From the NCBI RefSeq assembly GCF_021976095.1, contig NW_025813487.1, forward strand, positions 13,756,563 to 13,820,562: a stretch of DNA of 64,000 bases, in the 5' to 3' direction. Every line of letters begins with the position of its first letter. Position 1 is the stretch's first letter. The stretch is from Xenia sp. Carnegie-2017. Lineage: Eukaryota > Cnidaria > Anthozoa > Malacalcyonacea > Xeniidae. The notes beneath the pieces are model-generated. The model did not search any database, was not told where the DNA came from, and saw only the letters and a program-made list of their open reading frames with translations. Positions 36,010 to 47,385 of this stretch are shown here, piece by piece. The position numbers and the translations under genes were made by a program.

Positions 36010-36769
36010 CGTATTACGTGGAGTAGACGTGTTTAATTGCAACCGAAGAAATCAATGGAATGGAACAGTCACGGATGAAAAATATGCAATTTCGCTCGCT
36101 GTTTGAAGGAAAAATATTTCTGTGAAAGTTCTCAATAATCAAGCAAAGTTCTTTACATCTCGAGTTCGAAAACGGCCAAAGTATCCTTTGCAATAATAAA
36201 ATCTCTCTTGCACTATTGTGCACCGAAAATCTATCAAAGTCTGTTAAACATTATACATGCAATTATGAAAATCAACGAACCTTGACATTCTAGAATGGTT
36301 TATTTCCAAGATAATCCCAAACAACTCTGCATATGTATTAACATAGCGTCAGGCCACTCGTCAAGTAAGTGTAGGACAAGACGTACCTGTTTTTATTCAT
36401 TGACGAATTCATGTTTAGACATTCTGACAAAAAAAACCATTGTAATAGCTTTTTTATAATGATTTAAAGCTGTTGATACAAATCATGTAGCAACAGACAA
36501 CTTGGGGACTACTGCATTTTAGCGGACACCTTCGACGCTGACCCAAACCCTAACCCTACAATCCTAAACAAAAGCGAGCCCGCGCTCCGCATATAAGCGC
36601 TTCGGGTGTCCCGCTAAACTGCAGTCTAGCCGAGAACCTGTACAACGAGAGCATTGATTTCTATGATCTTGTCATTTCATGTGCAAACGTAAAACGATGT
36701 AGAATTTGTTGTATACATGTGTATCTCCTGTGCATCTCATGTATACATGTGTATCTCTTTATCCCATAG

Positions 36770-37643
36770 CTCTATGACAATAAAATGGCGGAAATGCGAG
36801 CAAACAAGCATCGACAAGAGGAGTAAGTTCTTGAATTTTATTCATGGTTTGATGGTACTATGTGCTGTGAATGGCAATTTTCTTACCAGGATACGACGCT
36901 GTGTAATTCATCGCTTTTATGGCATTGCAAATAAGAGCATTTTCGGTGCACCAAAAGATGAAGGGGACGCAGGAAAGAAAGACGATCCAGAGGCACAAAA
37001 ACAGGCTACAGGTCAGTCTTGCCAAAAATATAAGACCGCAAATTATAGTTTAGTAGCAAGAGACTGGGGCGGGGTGTGTGTAAACCGAGCTGCTAGAGAC
37101 CTGGGGCCGGCTGCACGAAGCCTGGATAGCGTCATCCACTGTATAGCAAATTTTTCTGAATCTTCATAAAATCTCTTATAAGAGAAAAGTATACGATTTG
37201 AACTGTGCAATCACTGAAATATAATATTGTTTCGAAGATATCGATTATTAAAATTCTTTGTCGTATGAAAAGTAAAAACACCTTCTTCACAAGTTTCAAA
37301 ATTTTTGCTATCCAATAGATAACGCTATCAAGGTTTCGTGCAACCGGCGCCTGGTAGTTGTATATCTTGTGGCTATACATCTTTGAGGAAAGTTACATAG
37401 CCATTGGTATCAGCTGAGGAAGACAATTGATTACACTTGACAATTGAATGCACTTGCCAAGAAAATGGCAAGTGAGACTTAAAGCCTTTTACTCTTGCAG
37501 CCAACAATTTATAATGTTTTTATTCAGTTGGTCTTCAAACAAAATATTTCAAAACATGGCAGATTGGCAAAGACATAAAACCAAAGGAACCCGCCGAATC
37601 AGAACCTTTCATCAAACCTGAGGAGGAAACGGAATTGGAAGAT
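36770..37643 (+). pseudogene. Orphan internal exons of the cation exchanger (block A)
   Basis: Three exons equal to exchanger exons 9-11: 36770-36822 (LYDNKMAEMRANKHRQEE), 36890-37011 (IRRCVIHRFYGIANKSI) and 37528-37643 (LQTKYFKTWQIGKDIKPKE). They encode the cytosolic loop between the two membrane halves. Upstream exons 1-8 are deleted at 36,385 and downstream exons are cut off at the duplication junction, so no transporter can be made. The reading frames are intact here, while the full gene's copies of exons 10 and 11 have indels. Confidence 0.85.
37102..37353. mobile_element. MITE with GGGGCCGG ends, inside the orphan exchanger intron
   Basis: Left end GGGGCCGGCTGCACGAAGCC and right end GGTTTCGTGCAACCGGCGCC. 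Same insertion as 54,180-54,424 in the full exchanger gene, so it predates the duplication. Confidence 0.88.
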
Positions 37644-39274
37644 GTATTAATTTCACTACATCGAAGACTAACAACTGCTTCTCTTCACTCGATTTCTTTA
37701 CTAATTCATTTATATTTTATTCAATACGTTTCTTGACGAACAAACTTCCAAGATTCAGGTATCCTATACGTATTACAAAATTCCATAAAGACATTTTATT
37801 TACTATGATAAAGAATGTTTGTCGCTTGCACAAGTGATACAGCCTTTAAAATTTTATTTGTAGAACGATGAAGAGGGGTCGTATGGAGAAAAATAAAAAA
37901 GAGCAGTGTGAACTGGTAAGGATGTCAAAGTTGCCAAAACCCTCTTAAACATTTTCGCGATGTGTTTAAAATATTCAATGCGTCTTTCAGTTTTCGCCGT
38001 TCTTGCATGAAAATAACGGGGAGAATCAAATATTTTCATTTTTTGAAAGGCAGAAAGAAAACAACTCATAGTAATGAGGATATGGGTGAGCTCTTTATGT
38101 CAACTTGAGATAAATTTAGTAAAGGGTGAGCGAGTGGAGGTTTGTACACCCCTCTCAACCTTGGTTCGAGAGGGTGCAGAAGGGGTGCCAAATTACTTGT
38201 TAAATATTTGTGTAAAGGGAATGCTTTTTGAACACGGAAGTATCGTTATTAACCAATCTGAGCGCAATTTAGTCAATCAATGAGAATTTGCAAATCGATC
38301 ATGAATATGTGTTAGAGGAAAAATGAAAACATTAGTTTGTTTTGAACCGATTTGTTTCGCATAATTGTTGTTTTATAAAAGAAATAAAAGGTGTTTGATG
38401 GTATGTTTATGTAAACAAAATGTTCATGACTCCTATACATACAGTTGTCTTTGATTTTCGCTGACGAATTTGAAGCTTTATTTTTAAGAACAGCTAATTA
38501 AATTATCAGCTACTCATATAGTCTATGTCACGACTGAACAAAATGTTTACAGGCTCAAGCTATTGTAACATTGTATCAAATTCTGAGGAAATAGGGACTA
38601 TAGCCTGCATAAAGGCATTACATTGTGCTGCGTGATTGTTGGATTTTCCTACAGACATATATACGCTTCAATTTGTTTATACTTCAAACGTATGATAACT
38701 TTATGCTGTTTTAGACGCAAGTTGACAATAGTCTATAAGATTTAGCCACACAAAGAAAGGAGCAAGAGAAATGGTATTTTTCATTTTATAATGTTTTATT
38801 GTTTATCTGCACATCTGGATAAAGCGCTGATTTTTTGATGTTCGTGAAAAACTATACAAGGATTGTTCGTCTTTATTTATTTATTTATATTTCAATTTAT
38901 TCCGGAGACCACATCACTTGAGTGTTTTCACTGGGATGCTGTTTTGTATAACCTGTAAAATACCTTGAATACATTGAAAGCTTCTCAAAACACACACACA
39001 CACATACATATTCAAAAGTATAATCAAGTACTACTAAAGTTGCAGATTTAGTAAAGATTCAAAATGAAAAATAGATTTAGCAATCTTATTGGAAGTACTC
39101 AAGTTAATATAGTCTTTAAGAGCGAGATAGGTTGGTGTCCTAGTTTGTGTTTACTTTTGGTAGATGGGAATCACAGCTTCAACTTGTAGAATGGGAACGA
39201 ATTCGTTTGCTGTTCCTTGTTAGGTTAAAGTTGAAGTCCGTTAAATTATTACTCCGTTTGTACATAAATGTGTT

Positions 39275-39750
39275 ATTGTACAGACCGAGGTGTTATTGTA
39301 CAGACCGAGCTTGTAGGGCGAGGTTTGTACAAAAGACAGAGGTCCGATATTTCTCAGTAAAGACCGAAAAGCGAGGTTATTAAAGGATCATTATGTGGCA
39401 TTGTTTGACCTGAAACGAAGCTTGCTTTCTTTCTCGTCTTACTGTTTTTACCGGTTGGCTTTCACTTTTCTAGTTTTCGTCCATAAAAAATAAATCGTTT
39501 CAAATTGTATCGTCTGAATAGTTTAACTGTTTTCTAAGTTTTTTCCTTCGAATCACATTCGTAAATGGTTTTTTCTTTTGTTTATTTTGCGTTTTGCTGT
39601 TTGCTTTACGAAGTTTGTTTACATTTGACAGTAAAATTACGCGTTTAGGACCCTGGTCGATTACGGGAAAATAATGGCCCGGCAAAAATGTTTCTGAGCC
39701 TATCAAAGCGCGCCATTTTGCCGGAAGTGACGCTTTCCATATAATTAGAA
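39275..39750. mobile_element. Dispersed repeat with GACCGAG motifs (block B copy of 28,925)
   Basis: Collinear duplicate of the element at 28,925-29,395, with a few substitutions and short deletions. Confidence 0.75.
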
Positions 39751-40746
39751 TTCGTAATCTATATTTTCAGTTGGCGAGGAATTTTGACGACTCAAAAAGC
39801 TTTTGTGGAAACATTTAGAAAGATTGAAGAAAATGAGCAATCTGAACAGGTTGGAGTCACGGATTTGCGTAATCTTCAACTGATGCTGTTGTTTCCTATT
39901 GGTGTAGCACAGAATTAAAAATAGAAAAGATCGTCTCTTGTAATTTTTTTGTAGACGCTATAAACTATTGATTTGCCACTCAACAAGTGTAAAAACAGAC
40001 GATCTCCCCCCCTCGGGTCCACTCAAAATGCTAATTAGAACATTCCAACAAAAACTATCCAGGGGGTGCCTCTGTTTTCTGCACTGATTGAATGACTAAT
40101 TCTTAACGTATGGCAATAGTGACAAACATAACTTAAGACCATGTTTGTGATTTTAGCATTCAGTCTTCTAGCTAAATGTATCATTGTATATTTAGATGAA
40201 TTTGCAAGCTTCTTTGAAGACGGAATTAAAGAAATTTCGTGACAACGCTGCGAAGGAAGTTGTGAGTTGCCCAATATCCCCCATAGTCCATATGATTGTC
40301 GCGAGTTTGAAAATTTTAACTCGTGCAGTAAACGTCATGTAAGCGAAATCAACGAATCCGACTTCGACGACTTGTTATTTCGTCTGGAACATGTTTCGTC
40401 GGGGCCTGTTTTCATGAGTCACTTGCTGAGGAGCCGGGACAGAAATTGTCGATTCTATCTATACTTATTGACGATAGTTGCGTTCAATTGTTTTCCCAAT
40501 TGTCCTGGGACTAAACTACAAACCGAGTGACTCGGACACTCACCTTGCCTAAGGATTATTCATTACGTGAACGCACGGATTAAGAATCCACTATGTATTT
40601 AAATGTTCAAGCTAAAATCACTTCGCGCCCTCAGTCGTAAAATTTGTGTAGTGAATTAATCCTTTTCCAGGTTTGCGATGAAAATATTTTCATTGCAAAC
40701 AGTTCACATTGCTCTCTCTCTCTCTCTATATATATATATATGGTAT

Positions 40747-40885
40747 CGATAGAAGAAGAAAATACACAAAAACTACAATTTCATCCCGACAAGCCTGTTT
40801 CGTGATTCTCACTCTTCAGGGTTTAATATTATCCCTGAAGAGCGAGAATGAAACAGTAAATTGTTTATTCTTCTATCAATATTAC
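40747..40885. mobile_element. Foldback MITE, block B copy with a collapsed right arm
   Basis: The left arm (GAAGAAAATACACAAAAAC onward) matches 30,405 fully. Most of the right arm is gone: after CCTGAAGAG only about 35 bases of degraded sequence remain before the flanking sequence resumes. Confidence 0.85.
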
Positions 40886-41053
40886 GCTCTGCTCTTAAGC
40901 ATCGAGCACTGTACTTACGGAGATTCAAATAAACAAAACTTCCTATATATATATATGGTATGTGTAAAATAGCTTTTTCTTCTCATCTTTCATGCAGTTA
41001 ATGCTTTAAAATAAGGAGGAAAAAATTTACCAAAGTATAAAGTAACTGTTAGC

Positions 41054-41299
41054 CTGGGGCCGGTTGCACAAAGCCTGGATAGCGTTATCCACTGGATAGC
41101 AAATTTTTCTGAACTTTCATAAAATCACTTATAGGAGAAATGAATACGATTTGAAATGTGCAATCACTGAAATAAAATATTGTTTCGAAGATTACAAAAT
41201 TTCTTTGTCATAATAAAATATAAACACCTTTTTTTCAAGTTTGAAAATTTTTGCCATCCAATGGATAACGCTTTCCAGGCTTCGTGCAACCTGCCCCTG
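41054..41299. mobile_element. MITE with GGGGCCGG ends (block B copy of 30,769)
   Basis: Left end GGGGCCGGTTGCACAAAGCC, right end GGCTTCGTGCAACCTGCCCC. It retains the GATAGCGTTATCCACTGG segment that the block A copy has lost. Confidence 0.88.
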
Positions 41300-41843
41300 A
41301 CGTTTATTTATATATTTACTTTGAAATTTATCTGTATGGCTTACACAGTTCCTGTGTGACAAAATCTCATATTTTTCCAGCAAAAACAAGAACTCGAAAA
41401 GATCAAACGACGTATTCAGACGATGCTTGGCACCTCTTTGTGAGTGATTTAATGGTTTTATTACAAATAATCATGCAGGTACTTTTCAAAATCCATTTTA
41501 TGGACGATATTCACTGCATCAACTGTACTTTTACCCATTCTCATTAATTTGTCAATGATTTGAAATGACGTTAAATGTTCAATAATATTTATTCATTATA
41601 TGTTTAAGTGCGTGTACTGTGTATGAATTTCTTCAAAAACACCTAAATTTTTGATTCAATAGTCATGACGACGAGAAAGCAGGTGTGATTGTTTGAGAGT
41701 TATTGCAAAGATATGGCTTTGTTTTGTTGTAAACGTGTATTAGTACCAAAAAATGCGTGTTTTTGTAGTGATTTTGTTGAAGTGTGATATAAACTATTTA
41801 CGTTTAAATTACATAGAGTAAACCTGTAAAGAATAGCGTCACT

Positions 41844-42092
41844 TTTTCGCATGTACATAATATATTAATCCTAACACGGTTTTTAATATGCACATGAAAA
41901 ACATGGATTGGAGACGAGTCAAATCTTTGAAAAACCATGGATTGGAGATGAGTCAAATCTCTTTTAAACTGCGTATGGACGAGAGATTCTCGACACTATA
42001 GCAGTTTACTGGATGGCACCGTGTTTCAACTTTATTCCAAAGCCATCATCAGAGTATATACATAATATATTGATCCTAACGTTTTCGCATGT
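41844..42092. mobile_element. Block-B-specific insertion with 11-bp target duplication
   Basis: A 227-bp insertion (41,855-42,081) is absent from the corresponding place in block A (about 31,540). It is flanked by TTTTCGCATGT at 41,844-41,854 and again at 42,082-42,092. Near both ends it carries the direct repeat ACATAATATATT.ATCCTAAC. Internal TTATTCCAAAGCCATCATCAG resembles the MITE at 31,977. Confidence 0.85.
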
Positions 42093-42539
42093 GATGACGT
42101 TTTCATGCTTAATAATCCCGACAGTAATATCTTGGATTTCAACCATCATGCATTGCGCGCGTAGTCGGTCATTTTTGGCGAACGAATTCGACCGGCAAGA
42201 GTATTTATAATTCAATCCTTCGTAAACGTTGCAATTCTGGTTTAATTATTCATTTTTTACGTAATTCAATAGCTGCAATAGTTGAGATATGTGACTCTAC
42301 AAATATTTTGATTATTTTTTCGCAGAAAAGGAATTGTGAAAGTATCCGAGTCATAAAATACCGCGAGCCTCTCATGTACATGTAAACAAACGCGCGCTAA
42401 GCATGATGGTTAACACTCAGCATTGAAAAGTCTACGCAACGAGAAAGAAAGTGTTTTCACTGTTTTGTGACTTACGTATTTATGATTTGATTTTTTCCTT
42501 GTTATCGATCACGTAAGCAGACAATTTTAAGTAAAACAA

Positions 42540-42785
42540 AATGAAACAAATTCCGAAAACGGACATCTCGTTTTCTTGATATTCAAGATAATACAAGAGT
42601 TTGGAACAAAAGATGGTGTGATATTTCGTCTTCATTCCAAAGACATCATCAGACTAATAGTTTGAAACTATTTTTGAAACTATTAGTATGATGATGTCTT
42701 TAATGTCTACACCATCTTTGTTTCAAACTGTATTATCTTGAATATCAAAAACAGTTATCCGTTTCGGATTTTATTTTTCGATCAC
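42540..42785. mobile_element. Foldback MITE (block B copy of 31,977), partly degraded
   Basis: The left arm is well preserved (AACAAATTCCGAAAACGGAC); the right arm is shortened and mutated (ATCCGTTTCGGATTTTATT). Confidence 0.85.
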
Positions 42786-42789
42786 GGAA

Positions 42790-44145
42790 GGTAGACGGTT
42801 CCCCACAAACAACGACGAAGTTCAAATACACTCCAAAGTACATATAGTTTTCATTTATGGCGCTTAAAAACTACAGTTGATTTTTGAGGTCTATTTTACA
42901 GAAAATCCGCCATGATTTCTATTTCGTTGCTTTCTTAGTTTCTTTTAAATTTTCCTGGAATTTCAAGATTCATCACTGTACAACTCACCTGTTTCAGTTA
43001 TGTTTTATCCATTTTGTCGTTTATTCTCAGAATTTCAGAAACAGATGTCGGCTGTGAATTACATGCGAATATAGTCATAATTTCTCAAAAAATGAAAAAA
43101 CTCGTAAATTCTGATAAATATAAAGATAAACCATTATTATTCTAGCATATACATTGCTTGGTTTTCCAGTTTTCCAAACTAGAAAATATAAAATCACAAG
43201 ATCCGGGCTATCTGCACGTTCTCGTTCGTACCTATTTTTAATTTTTGGTTTTGTCGTTACGTAATAGAAAAGTAGCACCCAGTTTATGACCTCAATGCAA
43301 ATTATTTGAGTAAAAAAGTCAAAACCAAAATAAAGTGAAGGATCATTGGCCGACGTTTCCCAGCTTTATTTCGTTCCGAGCTTTCTTTCTTATTGTTTTT
43401 GACTTTCACATCTATGAAAGAAACGAGAAAACCATCATTCACTGTGGAACAAATACCATGAAAATTGCTAATGGGCAAATCCTTAAGTCACGTGACAAAC
43501 CTTTCGTATTGGTCGTGGTGTTTGTCGTTGTTCTTGATGGGAACATTGTGTCTTTCATGATGAACTCTGTATTAGTTGTGATGTTTCTCGTTGTCGTTGA
43601 TGGGAAGATCGTTTGTTTCATGACGGATTCTGTATTAGTAATGGTGTTTTCGTTCTTGTTGATGGGAACATCGCGTGTTTCATAATGGACTCTGTATAAA
43701 TCGTGGTGTTTTCGTTCTTCTTGATTGAATCATTGTATCTTTTATGATGGAGTCTCTACTAGTCATTGTGTTTTCCTTTCTTGTTAATGATGGGAACACA
43801 GTGTGCTTTTCAATGTACATTGCTTTCGTGCAAATGCTTGACATGCTACTGACGACTGCGATAGAAATATCTTGAAGCTGTTTTCGATTAAGTTCAATTT
43901 TTTTCGTAAACATTAGTTCCAACTCGATCACATCGCTTTCCTTTCTACAAAATGTGACATTCAAACAAAGTATTCAAAGCTAAGTGTAAAACATTAAAGT
44001 CAGCAATCCGTACCTTAATCCATGAAAAAAGACCTCGACAAACTCTGGCGTTCTTCCAAACAATTGATACAACTGTTAGAAAGAATGAGATAATGGCGAT
44101 CAAAGGACATTAATTAAGCATTCACTCAAAATCAAATAATAAGCC
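42790..44145. other. Intergenic sequence, block B copy of 32,260-33,600
   Basis: No gene is recognisable. It contains the same imperfect 55-60 bp repeats with GTTGATGGGAACAT and TTTCATGATG motifs at about 43,500-43,800. Confidence 0.65.
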
Positions 44146-44149
44146 TTTA

Positions 44150-44640
44150 ATGACCGAGAGCGAGGTCTTTACGGAGAAATAACGGACCGAGGTGTTTTTG
44201 TATAGACCGAGCCCGTAGGGCGAGGTTTGTACAAAAAGACAGAGGTCCGATATTTCTCAGTAAAGACCGAGAAAGCGAGGTTATTAAAATTATTATATGG
44301 CATTATTTGACGTGAAACGAAGCTTGCTTTCTTTTGTCCTTGCTGTTTTACGGGTTGATTTTCACTTTTCTAGTTTTTGTCCATAAAAAATAAATCGTTT
44401 CAAATTGTATCGTCTAGATAGTTAAACTGTTTTCCAAGTTTTTTTCCTTCGAATGACCTTCGTAAATGGTTTTTCGTTTCGTTTATTTTGCGTTTTGCTG
44501 TTAACATTACGAAGTTTGTTTATATTTGACTGTAAAATTGCGCGTTTTGGACCGTGGTCGATTACGGGAAAATAATGGACCGGCAAAATGTTTCTGAGCC
44601 AATCAAGCGCCATTTAGCCGGAGTGACGCATATAATAATT
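44150..44640. mobile_element. Dispersed repeat with GACCGAG motifs (block B copy of 33,605)
   Basis: Duplicate of the element at 33,605-34,075, with an additional stretch before the laminin-G/EGF 3' end. Confidence 0.72.
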
Positions 44641-44743
44641 AGAATTAATCAACAGATGATATCAAATATTTCATATATTAACCATATATTGACATCACTT
44701 CGTCGGTATCATCCTCCTGCCCTGTTTTTGTCTAAATAAACTG

Positions 44744-46641
44744 TCAAATCTTTAATGATTGTTCTACCTTCTTTTTAATCGATCATTTAATATTTTGTTG
44801 TATATTGACGATTCGTTGCTTATTTCTTTCAGCCATTTCGTAGTTTCCAAACTGATTTCGACTTTTTTCGTCCAAATTTCTGCAGATAAGAAAATATAAC
44901 ACGTATATTCTTGTTAAACTCCTCTTGATTTTACTACAGACAATAAAAACTTTCGATTTGAACAGGATTGGTCTTTTAGTTCCTAATTGTAATTCCTAAA
45001 GTCCCCGAAAAATCATTTCCCATGTTGATCTAGTGCCACTGAACTCACTAAAACAAACTGTATTGATATACGAAAGCCCCATCAGTTCTAAACTGTTAGT
45101 TCTACAGCTCCAAAAGGTATTTTCCTAAGCTAAACTAACACCGCTAACATTATATCACTTTGCTATTTTCTCCTTTTAAAGGTAACTATCCAAAAGATAA
45201 CTTTTTTGATATTGTTATTGAAATACAAAACTGAAATATTATAATGTTCACCTTGACTTTTATTCAAAACACATTCAACTCCGTCCCCAGCAAAGAAGCG
45301 GGGGCATTTTTCACATTGAAAACTTCCATTTGATCTTCTCCAGCATTCACGGCCAGGATAACATGGAAAACGTTGACAGGGATCATTTCGCACATGGTTG
45401 AAACCACATTCAATTGGATCTTTTACAGCATATTTGCAAACAAATGAGCCGACCGTGTTTATACAAGTAGCCTGGGAAGGACAGACCGCTTCTTCCAGAT
45501 TACATTCGTCGACATCTGTGTCAAAGTTTTAGTCAAAATAATTTTAAAATATGCAAGTGTTTCTTTTGATGTATTGCGACTTAAACTGACATTACCTTTG
45601 GTACAAGAAACTTCCTCATATCCAGTCCCTCGCGCACTGAAATTACAGTTTCCCTTGGTAACGTGATGTCTCAAACTGGGAATATCTTGAACAGAGTGCA
45701 ATCGACTTTGGTTGAAACCAAATTTAATGTTTCTGATGCATCCAATGAAATATCCCTAAAAAGACGTATTTTTTCGTAGATATTCAACAGAAATCATCTG
45801 ATATTTAGTGTCACCACAAAAAACAAAATTAACTGTATTTATGCTAGATAAACTTTATTACGTATCCGCTTATCATCACAAAGATCTTGTGAAGATTACC
45901 TCTTATAAGCCACTCGTACTACAAGAAAACTAAACTAAATTATCTGTTTAAATTGCTCTTTCGAAAGATCCAGTAATTAAATCATGTCTTAAAATCAGTG
46001 ACTGCACAAACTTGATGTAATTGTTCACCTCCTTTCTTTGAGTGTCGCGAAAATCTTGAAAGATTCATTATCTGTTATGGAATTAGAATCAGAGTATCGT
46101 CTGGGTGGAAATCCTCCTATCTGAAGATTACTGTTAAGCTTCAGGGTCACGTTGTTTTCCATCTTTAATTGATCGTCGATGAACAATTGTAGAAGAAATG
46201 TCTTGTACACTGTTTTCACTGTATGACATCGAGAATCGTTGTATCTTTCATTCGTGGAGAATCTCTCATAGATCTTATTGTTAACGTTTCTTCTTCCACA
46301 GAAGGAAAATACAATACGACCGTCTTTTATGAAAAGACTAATGCAAAAATAAAGATTACATTTTTGACGCGAAAAAAGGAACAGTCACGAATATCGCCAT
46401 AAAAACAAACCTCAAAAAATCTCTTTCGCCAAAATCGTCCCGATAAAGCAACAAAGCGCGAGCAATAGACGTTTGAAATTGAAACTGGAAAACACCGAAA
46501 CCTTTGGTATGTTAAACGACATTGTCGGCCCAGGAAGGTTTGTGCTGGCTTTAAGAACTTGTACGTTTCTTCATGATTTTGCTGCAGGCAAAAAGTCGCA
46601 TTAATGATGAGAAAATTGACGAGAAATATAAAAGACAGCAT
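44744..46641 (-). CDS. Secreted laminin-G/EGF-like protein, copy 2
   Basis: Minus-strand exons 46641 to about 46410, 46337-46029, 45755-45596, 45515-45252 and probably 44879-44744 parallel copy 1. Exon 2 is fully open here and shows the laminin-G core: FIKDGRIVFSFCGRRN, then NDSRCHTVKTVYKTFLLQLF. Exon 4 carries DVDECN and the Cys-rich CQRFPCYPGRECWRRSNGSF. Defects differ from copy 1: exon 1 has two one-base losses (after the TYKF and TYQ positions), the exon 3 acceptor region lacks one C, and the tail exon has an extra A in an A-run. Either both genes are functional and the indels are sequence errors, or each is decaying separately. The 5' flank differs from copy 1 because about 2.9 kb of other sequence begins at 46,666. 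Confidence 0.72.
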
Positions 46642-47278
46642 CGTATCGTGGAGTAGACGTGTTTGAAAAGCCTTGGGAGAAGGAATTTGAGGATTTGCGG
46701 CGTTTTCGTGTCTATACGTTAGTGGATGCTTATCATGACATGCGGAAACAACTGTTAAATATTTCACACTACAACCACATTTTGCGAAAACAGCTGCTGT
46801 TTTTTTGGCTGCCTTTCTAAGTGTCATTCAGTGATGTACAGTGTGAAACAGTGACCGCAGAGCTTGTTTACAAGTGGGAAACCGAAACAGCGTGAGAACA
46901 TATTCTATATGTGAGAAGCTGAATTATACTCAAAATTACTTCTCAATAGAAAAATGGGGATGCCATGCCCCCCCTGTCTTGCGGTCCATGGGAAATAAAT
47001 GAAATTACTATTCAGTGGCGTAGCAAACCCGCAAGTTTGGTCGCGTTCTATGTAAATTTTAGTTCATTAACATCAAATATTTTAATATAAATGTATTGTT
47101 TCCGTATGTAGTGAACAAGGAAATATATGTACATACATAGACTAAACATACTGTCAGGTTATACTAATGCTGCTACTTCTAGATGTACTCGTTGGTATAA
47201 AACAATTATGAAAAAAATACGACACGTTTTTAGCACTACGACAAAGTCCAACTCCAGCACAGTACATAATTAAATTGG

Positions 47279-47385
47279 TAAAGTGCATTTAATATTGACG
47301 ACGAGTTTTTTTAGAATAGACATGTTTCCGCATCTCATGATGCCATCTTCTATTCTAAAAACTCGTTTATTAAATGCACATTATA
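47279..47385. repeat. Foldback sequence
   Basis: AAGTGCATTTAATATTGAC with GAGTTTTTTTAGAATAGA on the left pairs with TCTATTCTAAAAACTC and TTATTAAATGCACATT on the right, over a loop of about 30 bp. Confidence 0.8.

Larger units (their letters stand above)
25159..37690. repeat. Tandem segmental duplication, first block (A)
   Basis: This block is collinear with the second block starting at 37,686. It runs from a SYCP2 intron (CTCGATTTCTTAACTAATTC), through the 3' half of SYCP2 and the laminin-G/EGF gene, into introns and exons of the exchanger gene. Matches to block B: 25,159-25,862 with 37,686-38,395; 28,055-36,038 with about 38,400-46,665; 36,039-36,385 with 49,598-49,940; 36,386-37,690 with 53,485-54,755. 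Block A lacks the 49.94-53.48 kb part, so it contains no exchanger exons 1-8. Identity appears high, with mostly single substitutions and short indels. Confidence 0.92.
37690..42370 (+). pseudogene. Decayed duplicate of the SYCP2 3' region
   Basis: This is the block B copy of the SYCP2 C-terminal exons with no 5' part. The acceptor of the first exon is lost (TTTCTAG in block A, TTTCTTG near 37,732), as is that of the exon at about 38,045 (TTTTTTAGAAAG became TTTTTTGAAAG). About 2.2 kb with several exons is missing at 38,396-38,400. The exon at 38,715 has a CAA to TAA nonsense change at 38,736-38,738. Later helical exons (39,776 on, 40,196-40,261 and about 41,391-41,455) remain open. Confidence 0.88.

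Noticed and set aside
36545-36562. ACCCTAACCCT telomere-like motif (also near 53,645)
   Set aside because: Only one and a half units, present identically in both duplicate blocks; not an interstitial telomere array.
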